A stretch of DNA of 64,000 nt from Trametes villosa (taxonomy: Eukaryota > Basidiomycota > Agaricomycetes > Polyporales > Polyporaceae), in NCBI GenBank assembly GCA_002964805.2, contig PUDQ02000001.1:3744001-3808000 (forward strand), read 5' to 3'. How positions within the stretch are numbered: the stretch's first letter is position 1; each line of letters opens with the position of its first letter. The notes beneath the pieces were generated by a model. It made no database searches. It saw nothing but the letters and a program-made list of their open reading frames with translations, and was not told the origin of the DNA. The position numbers and the translations under genes were made by a program. This document shows positions 1 to 11,134 of this stretch, piece by piece.

Positions 1-915
1 GCGTTCGCGATCGCGGAGGAGGAGGGCTACTTCCCCAACCTGCGCGATCTCGCCCTCGTGCACCAGTTCGAGCTTGCCATTCCCACCATCTTGCTCCGCG
101 CGGTATCCTCCACCCGTTTGAACAGGATCTCCATCACGGTCCACCAGGACAAGGAAACCCCGCAGGCCATCAAGATGCTTCTCGCCATAGCGGCCACCCG
201 CGAAGGGAGCTCCCGCCTACGCAAGGTCGAGGTCGTCGTCTCCCAGCTCGCCGAGAACGACTCCATCACGCTGCACACCGTCGCGCCGCTCCTCGGGCTG
301 CACAAGCTCCAATCCGTCATCGTCAAAGCGGACGGCCACTACGCGATCGACGACACCGCGCTGCACCTGATGGCCGCCTCCTGGCCGCGCATCCAGCGGC
401 TCGAGCTCGGGCCCGCGTGCCGCCAGGACGCACCCCCGCCGCGCGCGACGCTCACCGGCTTTATTCCCTTCGCGCAGAACTGCCCGGACCTGCGCGTGCT
501 CTCCATCGCGTTTAGCACGGACCCCGCGCGCATCCGCAATGTGTACCGTACGTTCCGGCCCGGGTTCGGGTACACGCAGCGGCGGCTGACCATGCTCAAC
601 GTCGGGCGCTCGCCGCTCGAGGAGAAGGACGTGGCCGCGGTCGCGGCGTTCCTGTCGGACCTGTTCCCGAAGCTGTGCAATATCGACAACGACTTCGCTT
701 TCGATGAGGAGGCGTGGGAGGAGGACGTCGGGGAGGAGGAGCGGGCGCGGATCCTGGCGGACTCGGCACATCGTGATCGGTGGGGGAAAGTGGAATGGGA
801 GTATTTGTCGATGTTCGTGAAAATTCGGAAGCAGGAGCGTAAGTGGGGGAAGAAGATGGGGCTGAAGCCCTTGCCTCCACTGAAGATGTTCGGAGGTATC
901 GCAGACACTCGCTAG
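1..915 (+). CDS. F-box/LRR-type protein, C-terminal part (5' truncated by window edge)
   Basis: The frame is open from base 1, so the start lies outside the window; a GTG at 58 is internal and should not be taken as the start. What remains is about 304 codons of irregular leucine-rich repeats (spaced L-x-x-L patterns such as LRDLALV, LQSVIVK, IQRLEL, LRVLSI) ending at TAG 913-915. The tail carries the motif VKIRKQERKW, which recurs in the next F-box genes (IREQERKW, RVRRQERMW), so it is the same family although its F-box is not visible. F-box/LRR proteins of this kind are usually substrate receptors of SCF ubiquitin ligases and are greatly expanded in Agaricomycetes; the substrate is unknown. 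It converges on the minus-strand paralogue at 1159. Confidence 0.75.
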   Translation, partial: AFAIAEEEGYFPNLRDLALVHQFELAIPTILLRAVSSTRLNRISITVHQDKETPQAIKMLLAIAATREGSSRLRKVEVVVSQLAENDSITLHTVAPLLGLHKLQSVIVKADGHYAIDDTALHLMAASWPRIQRLELGPACRQDAPPPRATLTGFIPFAQNCPDLRVLSIAFSTDPARIRNVYRTFRPGFGYTQRRLTMLNVGRSPLEEKDVAAVAAFLSDLFPKLCNIDNDFAFDEEAWEEDVGEEERARILADSAHRDRWGKVEWEYLSMFVKIRKQERKWGKKMGLKPLPPLKMFGGIADTR

Positions 916-1158
916 GCTATCCACTCCCCACTGTTGTGTCGCAGTAGCTTACGGCAATGCTAATGCTTCTCGTATGGCGGGTGTTCTGTCAGGTCACGCT
1001 GATTCTTAGGATGGTCGCGCAGAAGGCGTGCAGGGAACAACATGGGCGACATATTACATGGGTACTTAAGTAGATATTAAGAACATGACTACGAGTATAT
1101 GAAGAACTAAACCAAGAGTTGCGGACGTTCGATGCACACGGAGAAGACTCCCACCTCT

Positions 1159-3258
1159 CTACCAGTCCGATCCCTCCGAATCCTCAGACACGTCCGTCCA
1201 GCTGTCCTCATCCGCCTCCGCCGCCATCTGCCACCTCAACGGCCGCAGCTGCGCAGCATGGTAGGCCTCGGCCTCAAGGCGCCGCCGCCACTTGCGCTCC
1301 TGCTCGCGGATCATCGCGAGCTTCGGGAGCGCGTCCTCGAACTTCTGCCAGCGGCCGCGGAACTTGCGCGCCTCGCACCACCACTCCTGCTCCGGCCCCC
1401 GGTCGTCATGATCCTCCTGCGGTTCAAGGTCCATGAGGGACGTGATGTCCACATCCATGGTGTCAGAGAAGATGTTTGAGAGGAAAGACGCCACCGCGTA
1501 CGGGTCGCCTATGGGGGAGAGGCCCGGATAGAGGTTCAGGCTGAGGTCGCGCGGCCTAAGCGGGATGCGTTGCGCCTTCCGCGGGTGCTGCGGGATGCGT
1601 GAGGCAGTCGCGTCGAACTCGACCCCGAGGGTGTTGAGCCAGGAGCATGTGAAGAGGAAGTCTTCTATCCCGGAGAGCGTCACGCGCGGTTTCCGCCATC
1701 CTCGGGGCATAGCGTCTATATCCTCCTCCTCCTCATCCTCCTCCTCTTCTGCATTGTCGTCCACGTCCATGTTCACACCGCCGCCACTTCCCGTCGCTGG
1801 CGTCGTGGAGGTGTTGCTGGAGCCTGAAGGGGCTTCAACAGGAGCGTCTTCATCGAGACAGCCCCAAGGGGAGCGGGCTCCGAGTACAAGACAGGATATC
1901 CAGGGCCAAGTCCTAGAAACCGTGCGGAGTAGGACGTCGTCGACATCGAAGGGGCAGTGGATGTTCAGGGAAAGTGTGTGTATGCCGGGCACCCTCCAGA
2001 GCGGCGCTAGCGTCTTCGCGCAAATCGGGTCCGGCGCGACCTTGATACGCCCGTCACTCCGGATGACGTTCTTGACTTCGACATGGAGGGTGCGGACCGC
2101 GTCGCGGGAGGGATGCTTGGCCAGTGTGGCAAATAGCGGTCGGATCTCGGCCCTAGGAACGTCTCGAGTGGCTTCGAACCTGAGCTCCGCGAGGGAGGAC
2201 GAGGTGACGTATTGCAAGACCTGAGCTGGCAGGCGGAGAGTGGGCGAGACGACCTCAAGAGTTTGCAGAGCAGGAAAGACGCGCCGGAACGACACGTAGT
2301 TGAGGAGCGCCAGGTCGCGGTTGCTCCAGGACACACGCTCGGAGCAGAACTCGAGGGTTCGTAGGTTGGGGAGGAGGGCGAGATGGACGAAGGCCTTCGC
2401 AGTGATTGGGAATTGGTCGGAGGATAACTGAACGCGGGTGAGTTTGTGCAGGCCGCATATCATCGGCGATACCAGAGCGGCAATGAGGCGACTCGATGGG
2501 TCAAGGCATAGCCTCAGCTCTCGGAGGTTCGGCGCGATGCCGCTGACCTTCGATAGCATGCGGGCAATGTCTTGCTCGAAGTCGACTGTGTCCAGGAGTT
2601 GCGGCCTAGAGGGCTCGGGGGAATCCCGCCGGGCTTCGAGGTCCAGTGTATGCATGTGAGGGCCAAAGAGGATGTGGAACGACCGAAGGATTTTGTGAGA
2701 ATTGTCTGAGTCGAGGATATCATGCTCGACCACTCGGACATTGGGGAGCAGCGGCCGGGATTGCAGCGCGTCGGCTAGGAAGTCGTATACGGAGGGCGCG
2801 GCGGCGTGGAGCGTGACTTTCGTAGGAATATGTGGCAGGTATGGTTTGACAACGCGCACACGCTGAGCATGCGCAAGAAAACGCGTGAGATCCGCCTGTT
2901 GCACGGGCTCTCGAAAGGTCTACGGATATCGAATGCAGATGAGAGGGCGCGATCAAGAGATGTTCAGGACCTAACGTACGTATCGAGTGTAGCGTCCGTA
3001 CCGGTCCACCTGTTTCTGGTAACACGTGTCTGGCAGCGCGTAGAAGAGAACAAATATGTCGGGGATGGTATGCCAGAGCACGTTCAGCGAGGGTTCATGA
3101 AGTAGTCGGCACGTCCTTGCCAGAGAAGCGAGCGTGCCGCAACCCGTTTTAAAGGGCCCGGGTCCCCATTCGAAGTCATTTTCTCTCCTCTGGATGAGTT
3201 GACTGCACACATGCTGCCAGACGTTGGGAGGGATGCGCTCGATAGCAGTATAAGACAT
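1159..3258 (-). CDS. F-box/LRR-type protein, two exons
   Basis: Two exons: 3258..2980 and 2919..1159, with a 60 bp intron (GTACGT donor, GTAG acceptor) in phase 0, giving 586 aa. The N-terminal 60 residues form an F-box-like domain (RIPPNVWQHVCSQLI, then LASLARTCRLLHEPSLNVLW), the usual Skp1-binding part of SCF substrate receptors. The rest is irregular LRR (LRELRLCLD, LRTLEFC, LQTLEVVS, LAELRFEA). There is an acidic Glu/Asp run near residue 400 and the family tail motif IREQERKW near the end. The start ATG at 3258 places the F-box at the extreme N-terminus. Its upstream region is only about 157 bp, ending at the stop of the next minus-strand paralogue. The target is unknown; the fold call is from motif recognition only. 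Confidence 0.82.
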
Positions 3259-3415
3259 TGCGCTAGTATCTAGCGCGTAAGTGGGCGACGCAGGCGGGGG
3301 TCATGGAGGTCGTGGTTGCTGGCGATCAGTACTTAGCCTCGGCGCGCAACGCGAGGCGCGCCCTCGCAACCGCAGGAATCATGTGACCGCGATACCTTCC
3401 ACTCAATCATAATGT

Positions 3416-5452
3416 TCAACGACTAGTACAAGAGTGCCGAGCTACCATATCCCGCAACCTACAACGCCGTTCCCGCCTGCGGACCAGTGCAAACATGGGG
3501 AGCAGCTCCTGGAACCGCTCCCACCGACTCCGGTACTTCCGCGCTGCGCACCACCACTCCCTCTCCCTCTGGTAGTCCTCATCGTCGTAATCATCGTCCT
3601 CCTCTCCAGGCGGGGGTTCGACGGGATACTCGATCCTGAACAGCTCGAGCTCAAGCTCGTCGACATAGCCCAGCGTGTTCGATAGGTACGCCGCCACAGC
3701 GTACGGGTCGTCGATCGAAGACAATCCGAGGTAGAGCGCAATACCGCGGTCGCCCGTGGCCTCCTCCGCCCCGGGAGAGCCGCGGGCGTCGGGCGGGATG
3801 GCGTTGGGGTACACGGAGCCCGCGTGCGCGTCAATCTCGAGCCCGAGCATGGAGAGGGAGGGCAGGGCGACGAGCAGCTCTGCGAACCCGCGGAGCGTCG
3901 CGCGTGGCCGCCTCCACCCGCGCGGCATTGCGCGCGGGTCCCTCTGGCCAGGGACCTCTTCCGCGACAATGTCCATACCGACGCGGTCGCCAGCTCCGGC
4001 CGCCGCCACCGGGGCGATACTGCTGGCACCAGGTGATGCTACCACAGGCGCGTCCCCCTTGAGCATGCCCCAGGGATTTTGGACGCCGAGATTGAGGTCC
4101 GAGATCTGAGTCCACGCCCGGCCGATCTTGCGCAGAAATGCGTCGTCCACATCGAAGGGGCAGTGGATGTCGAGGGTGAGGCCGCGGATCCCAGACAGGC
4201 GTAGAAGCGGCGCCAGGGTCTCCCCACAGATCGGGGCGGGGGCGATGTTCGTGAGGCCATCGCTGCGGCACACGGTGTCGACGTTGGCATAGAGGATGAT
4301 GATCGCGCTATGCGAGGGTAGCGCGCCGATGGAGGAGAAGAACGGTCGAAACTCTTCGTGGGGGACCGTGCCGGTTGTTCCGACACGTAGCTCGGCGAGA
4401 TGTGGTGAGGTGACCGCTTGCAGGAGCTGGGCTGGCAGGCTGAGTGTACGCGAGGTAATGATGAGCTTGTGTAGAGCAGGAAAGAACCCATGTGGGGGCT
4501 CGTGGAGGTCAGGGACTTCGAAGCCGCTCTCCATTGGGGGGACGTGGTCGGTGATGAACTCGAGCGACTGGAGGTGGGGCAGGCGTGCTAGATGAACCAA
4601 GGCGGCTGGGGCAAGCGGGAGAGACTTGGAGAGCTGGACGGTAATGAGATTCTTCAGGCCGCATATCATGGAAGATCCCGCCGCGGCAATGGCGCGACTA
4701 GAGTGCCCCAGAGACAGCTTCAGCTCCCGTAAACGCGGGGCTAGCTTGTCAAGCTTGGACAGCATCCGAGCAATATCGCCTTGATATTGGGCTTGGTCCA
4801 CGGGTCCCCCATTGTATGCGACAGGGGAGAGAAACTCGTGTGGGTCCGTCGTGATCTCCAAGGTGTGAAGCTGTGGGCCCAATAGGATGAGGAAAGACCG
4901 AAGGGGTTGGTGAGAGTCGTTCTTCACGGTCACGGCCGATCTTATGACTCGGACAGCAGGGAGAAGCGGCCGGGATTGTAATAGGTCAGCAAGGATGTGG
5001 TACGCGGACGGTGACGTGGTGTGGTAGGGGAATGCGATGGGCGGATCGAACTGGTCGATTACTCGGACACGCTTGGCGTAAGTAAGGAGGCGGTCGAGAT
5101 CCAGTCGTTGAACAGGTTCCTGCAAGCTCTACAAATCAACGGGTTAAGAGTACGAGAAATCAGATGATGCGGCCAAACTTACATATTGTGTGGCTCCACG
5201 GCCGTCCGTTTGTTTCCGCCAACATTTCCTTGGTAGCACGTGAAACAGGAGACAGATATCGGGGATTGCGTGCCAAAGGATGTTCAGAGCGGGTTCATGA
5301 AGCATTCGACACGTCCTTGCCAGAGCGGCGAGCGCGTCTGGACCTTTCTCATTTGACTTGAGTCTGAATTCATCCTGCGCGACGAGCTGCCCGCATATGC
5401 TCTCCCAGACATTCGGTGGAATGCGGTAGCAAGCGCTGGGCTCGCGAGACAT
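3416..5452 (-). CDS. F-box/LRR-type protein, two exons (tandem paralogue)
   Basis: Exons 5452..5183 and 5128..3416 are joined in phase 0 across a 54 bp intron (GTAAGT donor, TGTAG acceptor), giving 660 aa. The first exon encodes the F-box-like domain (RIPPNVWESICGQL, LAALARTCRMLHEPALNILW). Exon 2 begins SLQEPVQRLDLDRLL, which aligns with TFREPVQQADLTRFL in the neighbouring gene at 1159-3258, so the two arose by tandem duplication. LRR-like segments follow (LRELKLSLG, LQSLEFITD, LAELRVG), then an acidic stretch and a weakened family tail (VRRRERRCRLR instead of RxQERKW). An SCF substrate-receptor role is expected from the family; the substrate cannot be read from the sequence. It is divergent from the next paralogue at 5807. 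Confidence 0.82.
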
Positions 5453-5806
5453 GTCCTGCGGATCTCAGCTCGGCAATGTATCATGAGCCTCGATCACGTA
5501 CAACACGGACAATCCTGCGGTCGATGGAGCGATGGTGGTGGTAGAGGTCGACATCGCGGATGTGCCACTCGCCGGCGGCCAGACATGTCACATGGCAGGC
5601 GTGAGTCACGTTACCGCGAGGAAGCGCTCGACGCGAAGCGAATAAGGACGCGCTTAAAGCTGCTTAAGTGGCCACTTCTTAGCCGAACGCCTCTTGCCTC
5701 CTGCCCTCATCCACCACGCGTTCGCCAGCGCACAAAATTTCGCTGCTCTCTCCGACAGGTCTTTGTTGCTCAAGGATTCATTCACATTTCTTCCGGCTGT
5801 CTCAAG

Positions 5807-7550
5807 ATGGAAACTGCGAATGGACACGACGCATCGGCGACTCGACGCTGCCTACGCGTACCCGAGCTCCAGCACATCATCTTCGACATGATACACCGCC
5901 ATGCGGACGGTCCATGTACTCTTGCTGCACTTGCACGTACCAGCCGCTGCTTCCAGGACGTTGCGCTCGACACTCTATGGAACACCCAGTCCTCGCTCAT
6001 CCCGCTCGTCAAGTGTTTCCCACAAAACCTGTGGACGGAAACCAGGGACGACGATGGTTTCCTTGTCGTGGTGAGTTGACTGCCAACTTACGTGATATCC
6101 ACTCATCGTCCCCCCATCTCAGTCTCTCCTCGGAGAACCGAAACCGGAAGATTGGGCACGCGTCAAATACTACGCAGCTCGTATTAGGGATGTGTCTCTG
6201 GGCGGGGAATCGCTGACCATGCAGCGTCTAGAGGGCACGCTGGACGGTAAAGTCTTCGTCACCCTCAAGAACTCCATGGGACCCGACCCGCTACTTCCGA
6301 ACCTACACTCGTTTTCCTGGACGCAAGTCCATGAGAACGAAGAGTACGACATAGCGTCCCTCCTGCTCCTGCTCAGTCCATGCGTCTCTTCCATGAAAGT
6401 CGAGATGAACGAATGGAGCGAGGAGTCCGTACGTGCGATCGTCTCCGCCTTGGACGAGTTCGGGCAGAAGGCTCAGCAGCTGCGCCACATTACCTTCTCC
6501 TGCTGGCCGACCCCGCTCCTTCAAGAAGCTATCCTTGCGCTCGGCTTCCGCCAACAGAACCTGCAGACCCTTGTGTGTACCTGGGAGACCAACATGTCAC
6601 TCGAAACCATTACCCGCCTCTCGAGGCTGCCCGCGCTGCAGGAGGTATCTCTCAGGGCCGACCGGGATACCACGGTTAAGCTCCTCGAGCAGGCTCGAGG
6701 CACCAGCGAATCATTCTTCTCCTCCCTACGGCTCCTCTCCCTGCACACCGAGACGCTCGAGCACTGCGAGGCCTGGCTCACGGCGATCCGCAGCCCCGCG
6801 CTCGACAGCCTCACCTTCATCATCGAGGATCCGCCCACTGAGCCCGCCCTGCACGGCTTCCTCTCCCGCCTCGCCTCGCGCCGCCTAACGACGGGCAAGC
6901 TGCACAAGCTGCGCATCATCACCATGAAGGGCGCCCCGCGGCCGTCCACGCAGCACCACATCACGCCCGCGACGCTCGAGCCACTGCTCCCACTCGACCT
7001 CACCGAGCTCGAGCTCGACCCCGGGTCCGCGGTGGACGTCAACGACGACTTCCTCGAGCGCGCGGCACGGGCATGGCCGCGCCTGCGCGCACTCGAGCTC
7101 GGCTCGGGGCTGCGCCAGTACACTGTGCGTGCACGCGTCACGCTCCAGGGGCTGTTCCCGCTCGCGCAGCTCTGCCCCGACCTCACTTCGCTCGCGCTCC
7201 CGTTCGTCGCGGACGCGCGCGCGTTCCAGGAACGCTTTGACGCAGGCGACCGACCCACGGACGGCGTCTCCTTCGGGCTCAGCGAGCCGTTCGTGCTCGG
7301 CGTCGGCGGCGCAGTGCTCGACCCGCAAACGGACGTCTTCCTGCTCGCGGGCGTGCTCTCGGACCTGTGCCCCGGGCTGAGGGCGGTGCAGACGGCGTGG
7401 GATCGTACGGGGAAGATTGCGCCTGGGGTCGCCGCGTCCCAGGGCTTGGAGCCGGAGCGCGACGACCAGGCGAACAGCTGGCGCCAGATCGACAGGTTCG
7501 CGGTGGAGATGGCGCGCGTGCGGAGGCAGGAGCGGATGTGGATGGAGTGA
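5807..7550 (+). CDS. F-box/LRR-type protein, two exons (divergent paralogue)
   Basis: Exons 5807..6070 and 6123..7550 are joined in phase 0 across a 52 bp intron (GTGAGT donor, CTCAG acceptor), giving 563 aa. ATG 5807 was chosen because the F-box (LRVPELQHIIFDMIH, LAALARTSRCFQDVALDTLW) starts 20 codons later; the frame is open further upstream but that stretch looks like leader. Exon 2 opens with EPKPEDWARVKYYAARIRDV, the usual linker of basidiomycete F-box proteins, followed by LRRs and the tail VRRQERMWME. The intron position is the same as in the two minus-strand paralogues. It shares its 5' side with the gene at 3416-5452 and converges on the HET gene downstream. Confidence 0.83.
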
Positions 7551-7874
7551 GCCCGCGACGCTCGTCGCTCGAGGAATCCAGTTTCTTGTTAGAGGCGAAG
7601 GAGGTGGTGTGGTCGGTTGACTTCATCTTGGGATGCTTGAGGCCTGGAGGTGTGGCATGCGTCGTTTCTTGGAGGTACTCGAAAGGCTCGATCCGCATAC
7701 ACTGTTTGCCCTAAAATCTGTCCATGCTTAGATACTGCTGTGCACATATACGTCGGTCTCATCCGCAATAGCCCTTGTAACCTGTACATACCCCCTGTAG
7801 ACCTGCCACCTGTAACAGAATACACCGCGCGCATTACCAATGGTCCTACTATCGAATGCCCATCGCATGAGTCC
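7551..7874. other. Convergent 3' intergenic region
   Basis: 324 bp between the stop of the F-box gene and the stop of the minus-strand HET gene. It must hold both 3' ends. I see no repeat, RNA gene or clear terminator signal. Confidence 0.6.
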
Positions 7875-10148
7875 TCAAACCATCGCACCCGGGTCCTGCG
7901 CACCCTCTTCTCCCAGGTGGACGTCTACCAGCGCGATATCCAAGCAGTAAGTAATCGACCTCGACTCCATCTCTCTGCTACCTGCCTTCTGCCCAACCTC
8001 GACCACCCATGGGCGCAGCGTCAAGCGCACCGCCGGCCTCGCAAGGACGCGGTCCCGCGCCTCGTCCGCGTAGAACACCTTGGCGGCCCACGATCCGTCC
8101 TCTGCAATCGCCCACGACGCGACGTGGTCCGGGTGGAGCGGCTCGTGAAGGACAGCCAGGAACGTCTCGCCGTCGCTATCCGTGTCCTCATCCTCCGAGC
8201 TGTCCGAGTCGTGGTGCGGAGCTGATTCGGGCGGCACTGGGATGCGCTGCCGCACACGGGCGCGGTGAACAGTGTCGTGTGTCTTGCAATAAGCGTCCGC
8301 TGCCCGCCGGGAGTGATACGCCGGTGGCAACTCGTACCGGACGAGACGGTCGGCGCCGGTGGAACCCTTGACCTCGACAGGCTGTACGAAGAACGCGATG
8401 GTAGCCTCGGTCTCTCGAAAGCGGCGGTAAAGTTCACAGGTCGACGATAACACAAGGACGGCATCGTCAACCGAGGAGCTGGTTGAGTCGGGTGGCTGCT
8501 CCGGTGGGATAGACATCTTGGCCCCGAGGAGCACGCGCTCGACGCGTATACGGAGACGGCCCTCGTTCGGACAGGGACAGACCCCCGCTTGGATGGTGAT
8601 GGATTCAGACTCACTGCGGAGGGTGAAGGCGTAAATCAGCGCTGGGGGGTCGTCGGTGTCTCCGCAAACCACCTCGGTATCAGGGACAGTAGCACCTTCG
8701 ACCGTGTAACCGCTTTCGACGAGACCAGCCCAACACCACCCTGGGACGAAGATCTTGAAGGGGATGGTCCCACTGTAGAGTAGCAGCTTGTCCGGCTCGC
8801 GGGGGGCCCTGAGAGGCTGGTGGGAAGGGGCGTGGTGCGCGATGTACAGCTTCGCCATCCGTATGCGTTCGCGGTTGGCTTCCAGCCACGGTTCCGGAAT
8901 ATAGACGACGCGGTCGTCGCTCTGGCGTATCGTGAAGTGGGCGTACTGGAGGAGGAGCGTGCCGCAGCCGACAGAATACTCATCCAGCGTCCCGACTTTG
9001 AGTGATAGCGTGAGGGCAAGCAGCTCGCCGCGCTCGTTTGCGCATGCCAGAACCGCCAGGAAGGTCGTTTCCGGCTCGTCTCCTCGCGCGAGGGGGATGA
9101 TGGGGAGCGTCATACGGTATCCGTAGCAGGTCGCGGTGTACCGCGTAGCGGGGATGGTCCTCCGGAGTAGTCGGCCCATGACGATTCTAGATAGTGGCTT
9201 GACGCTGCCCGAGTGACGAAAAGCCGCGGGGCGTAGAGCGAAGAGATGGGCTTGCTCGAACGGCATAGGGTCTTGACTAGTGTCGTCGGGGGCTGCCGCA
9301 GAGACGTGCCGAAACCCCTCGGAAGATTGGAGAGGCGGTCCAAAACAGCACCGTCCCCACACGAAGAGACTTTGGTCCGGGTAGAGCTTCAGGATCTCCT
9401 CCTGCAGGCGCACAAAGGCATGATGACCCTCCCCATAGACGATAGGCATGTTGACTCCGAAGATCCCGAGTAGAGAGTAGGCTTCGTCTTCCTCACGGCT
9501 GGTCGTCCGGGCGGACGCCCATGACAGCCGCCGGACGACGCTGACGGCGTCCAAGGACTTGCGGTGGATGAGGACGTCTCGCTCAATCCCAGTCACATAC
9601 TCGATGATCATGCTGAGAGTGTCCTTCGTGCCGAGGGGATGCCAATCCTTGGACAGGAAGAGGGCGACGCCGGGAGCAATGAGCTCCTGCAACGTCCAGC
9701 CGCGGGTGAACCACCGGCTCCGGACCAGCTCCCGGGCGTCTTTGAGGGGATCCACGCTGCTGCTGACGTCGGGGAGGAAGATGTAGCAGACGGAGGCGAG
9801 CTGGTACCACTTGTACATCGAGTTGATGGCCTCTGTTAGCTCGGCGCTGCTCGTTTTGTCAATACAGCAGGAGTCGATCCATAGGTACTGGTAGCCATCC
9901 TTCAGAGCGTACGCGCAACAGTGTCGGATTTTCGCTGACACGGCCTGTGGAATATCTTCAGAGGTGAATCTTCTCGCCTGCTCCTCCTCCGTTGCTTTGG
10001 TCGCATCCCAATCTGCGATGATTCGCTGGAGCTCCTGGAACGACTGCTCGCCCTCCGGCGACCATGCGTGAGATAGGATGGCATAGCGCACTGTATGTGG
10101 ATCCTCAATCCAGACAAACCTGCACGTCGCCGTGTCCAAAAGTCGCAT
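7875..10148 (-). CDS. HET-domain (heterokaryon incompatibility-type) protein
   Basis: A 757 aa open frame from ATG 10148. The N-terminal 160 residues carry the three HET blocks: YAILSHAW (22-29), LWIDSCCIDK (89-98) and GWTLQELIAP (150-159), followed by the basidiomycete extension LSWASARTTSREEDEAYSLLGIF. HET domains act in non-self recognition and programmed cell death in ascomycetes; in basidiomycetes the family is large and mostly uncharacterised. Residues 260-757 show no WD40, ankyrin or NACHT repeats that I can see; there is an acidic Ser/Asp/Glu run near residue 660. Near the 3' end a possible short intron (GTAGCA ... CTGGTAG, about 7933-7990 on the minus strand) could alter the last 30 residues, so the C-terminus is uncertain. 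Confidence 0.85.
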   Translation of the reverse strand: MRLLDTATCRFVWIEDPHTVRYAILSHAWSPEGEQSFQELQRIIADWDATKATEEEQARRFTSEDIPQAVSAKIRHCCAYALKDGYQYLWIDSCCIDKTSSAELTEAINSMYKWYQLASVCYIFLPDVSSSVDPLKDARELVRSRWFTRGWTLQELIAPGVALFLSKDWHPLGTKDTLSMIIEYVTGIERDVLIHRKSLDAVSVVRRLSWASARTTSREEDEAYSLLGIFGVNMPIVYGEGHHAFVRLQEEILKLYPDQSLFVWGRCCFGPPLQSSEGFRHVSAAAPDDTSQDPMPFEQAHLFALRPAAFRHSGSVKPLSRIVMGRLLRRTIPATRYTATCYGYRMTLPIIPLARGDEPETTFLAVLACANERGELLALTLSLKVGTLDEYSVGCGTLLLQYAHFTIRQSDDRVVYIPEPWLEANRERIRMAKLYIAHHAPSHQPLRAPREPDKLLLYSGTIPFKIFVPGWCWAGLVESGYTVEGATVPDTEVVCGDTDDPPALIYAFTLRSESESITIQAGVCPCPNEGRLRIRVERVLLGAKMSIPPEQPPDSTSSSVDDAVLVLSSTCELYRRFRETEATIAFFVQPVEVKGSTGADRLVRYELPPAYHSRRAADAYCKTHDTVHRARVRQRIPVPPESAPHHDSDSSEDEDTDSDGETFLAVLHEPLHPDHVASWAIAEDGSWAAKVFYADEARDRVLARPAVRLTLRPWVVEVGQKAGSREMESRSITYCLDIALVDVHLGEEGAQDPGAMV

Positions 10149-10189
10149 GTGAGCCAGACGTATGCGGCGAAGAGGTAGAACGTACGGCA

Positions 10190-10938
10190 GTAGGAGTGCT
10201 CAATTATGGACGGACGCGGTCGCTGGACGCTGCAGAGGTCGTTTGATGGGAGTGATGGGCCTACTGTGCCCACCAGACGTTAGGCGAAGCGATGGGCCCC
10301 TAGGCTAGGGGTTAGACGGGCGTCTACGCTCAAAAAAGCAGGTCATATACCATATAGGGCAGGTCACCTGCCATAAAAGGAAATCGCCCGAGGCCTCGGG
10401 GACAGGGGACATCGCCTAACGTCTGGTGGGCACAGTAGGCGGGCGCTAGCACCGCATCATACGCCCTCATGGGTGACTCGCAACGTCACGAACGGACATG
10501 ACCTGAAGACGTTACATATGTTGAGGGGACCATTGTAAAACCCTGTCGTCCGAAGCAGACGGCTGTCGAAGCACTGCATGTACAGTAGATAGTGTGCAAT
10601 AAGATACCCCTGAACCCCGATGGGCCTGAAGCAGATGAGCCTCCAGCGACGCAGAAAATACAGAAAAACAGGGAGAGAGGTTCGTAGTGGATTATATCAC
10701 CCTCAGTCGCTTTTTCGGAATCGAAGCCGTACGGTACGTCCTATACTGCTACGACAAGGTGGCGAAGTTCCAGATGTAGTTCAAAGATTTACTATATGTG
10801 GCACGTTCTCCTGCCACGCAGTCTCGAGAATTCGGTCGTTTGCACCTCCTCACCTATCGTCGCTTGAGTCCATCAGCTCTATTAAACAGCCTCTGCAGCC
10901 TCCAGCGTCCGCGTCCGTCCAGAATTGAGCACCCCTAC
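10190..10938. repeat. Diverged 58 bp inverted repeat enclosing 633 bp
   Basis: Bases 10190-10247 are the reverse complement of 10881-10938 with 51 of 58 matches. Read outward-in (left arm on plus, right arm on minus), both arms follow an AG dinucleotide and encode a similar short peptide ending at a stop (VGVLNYGRTRSLDAAEVV and VGVLNSGRTRTLEAAEAV). They may be inverted copies of a terminal exon or the ends of an old transposon. The 182 bp MITE at 10259-10440 sits just inside the left arm. Bases 10441-10880 hold no gene I can support. Confidence 0.6.
10259..10440. mobile_element. Short MITE-like element with perfect 29 bp terminal inverted repeats
   Basis: Bases 10259-10287 are the exact reverse complement of 10412-10440. 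The arms contain CTACTGTGCCCACCAG and its complement. A TA lies at 10262-10263 and again at 10436-10437, so the real element may be 10264-10435 flanked by a TA target duplication, with three extra symmetric bases outside. The 124 bp core has no ORF. Non-autonomous DNA transposon is the simplest reading; the superfamily is not certain. Confidence 0.75.
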
Positions 10939-11134
10939 TATGAGCCTGCTGGTGGTCGGGATTCGGGAACGAGTGGTGGTGCCACTGGCCGGCACCCGCC
11001 GGATTGGCCGCGCGCACTGATGGGCACCGCCACCAAAGTATCGCCTGTTTTGGTAACGCGCTCGCGCACCAACATCGCGCAATCGCGGCGCTCGTCATCT
11101 CTGTTCCCTCCTGCTACCTGCGTCTGACTCAAAC

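Noticed and set aside
217..924. Minus-strand ORF of 235 codons opposite the first F-box gene
   Set aside because: Shadow of the plus-strand coding frame; no domain, and the plus frame has the family motifs.
1719..1770. CTC/TCC microsatellite
   Set aside because: It encodes the acidic Glu/Asp run of the minus-strand F-box protein and needs no separate explanation.
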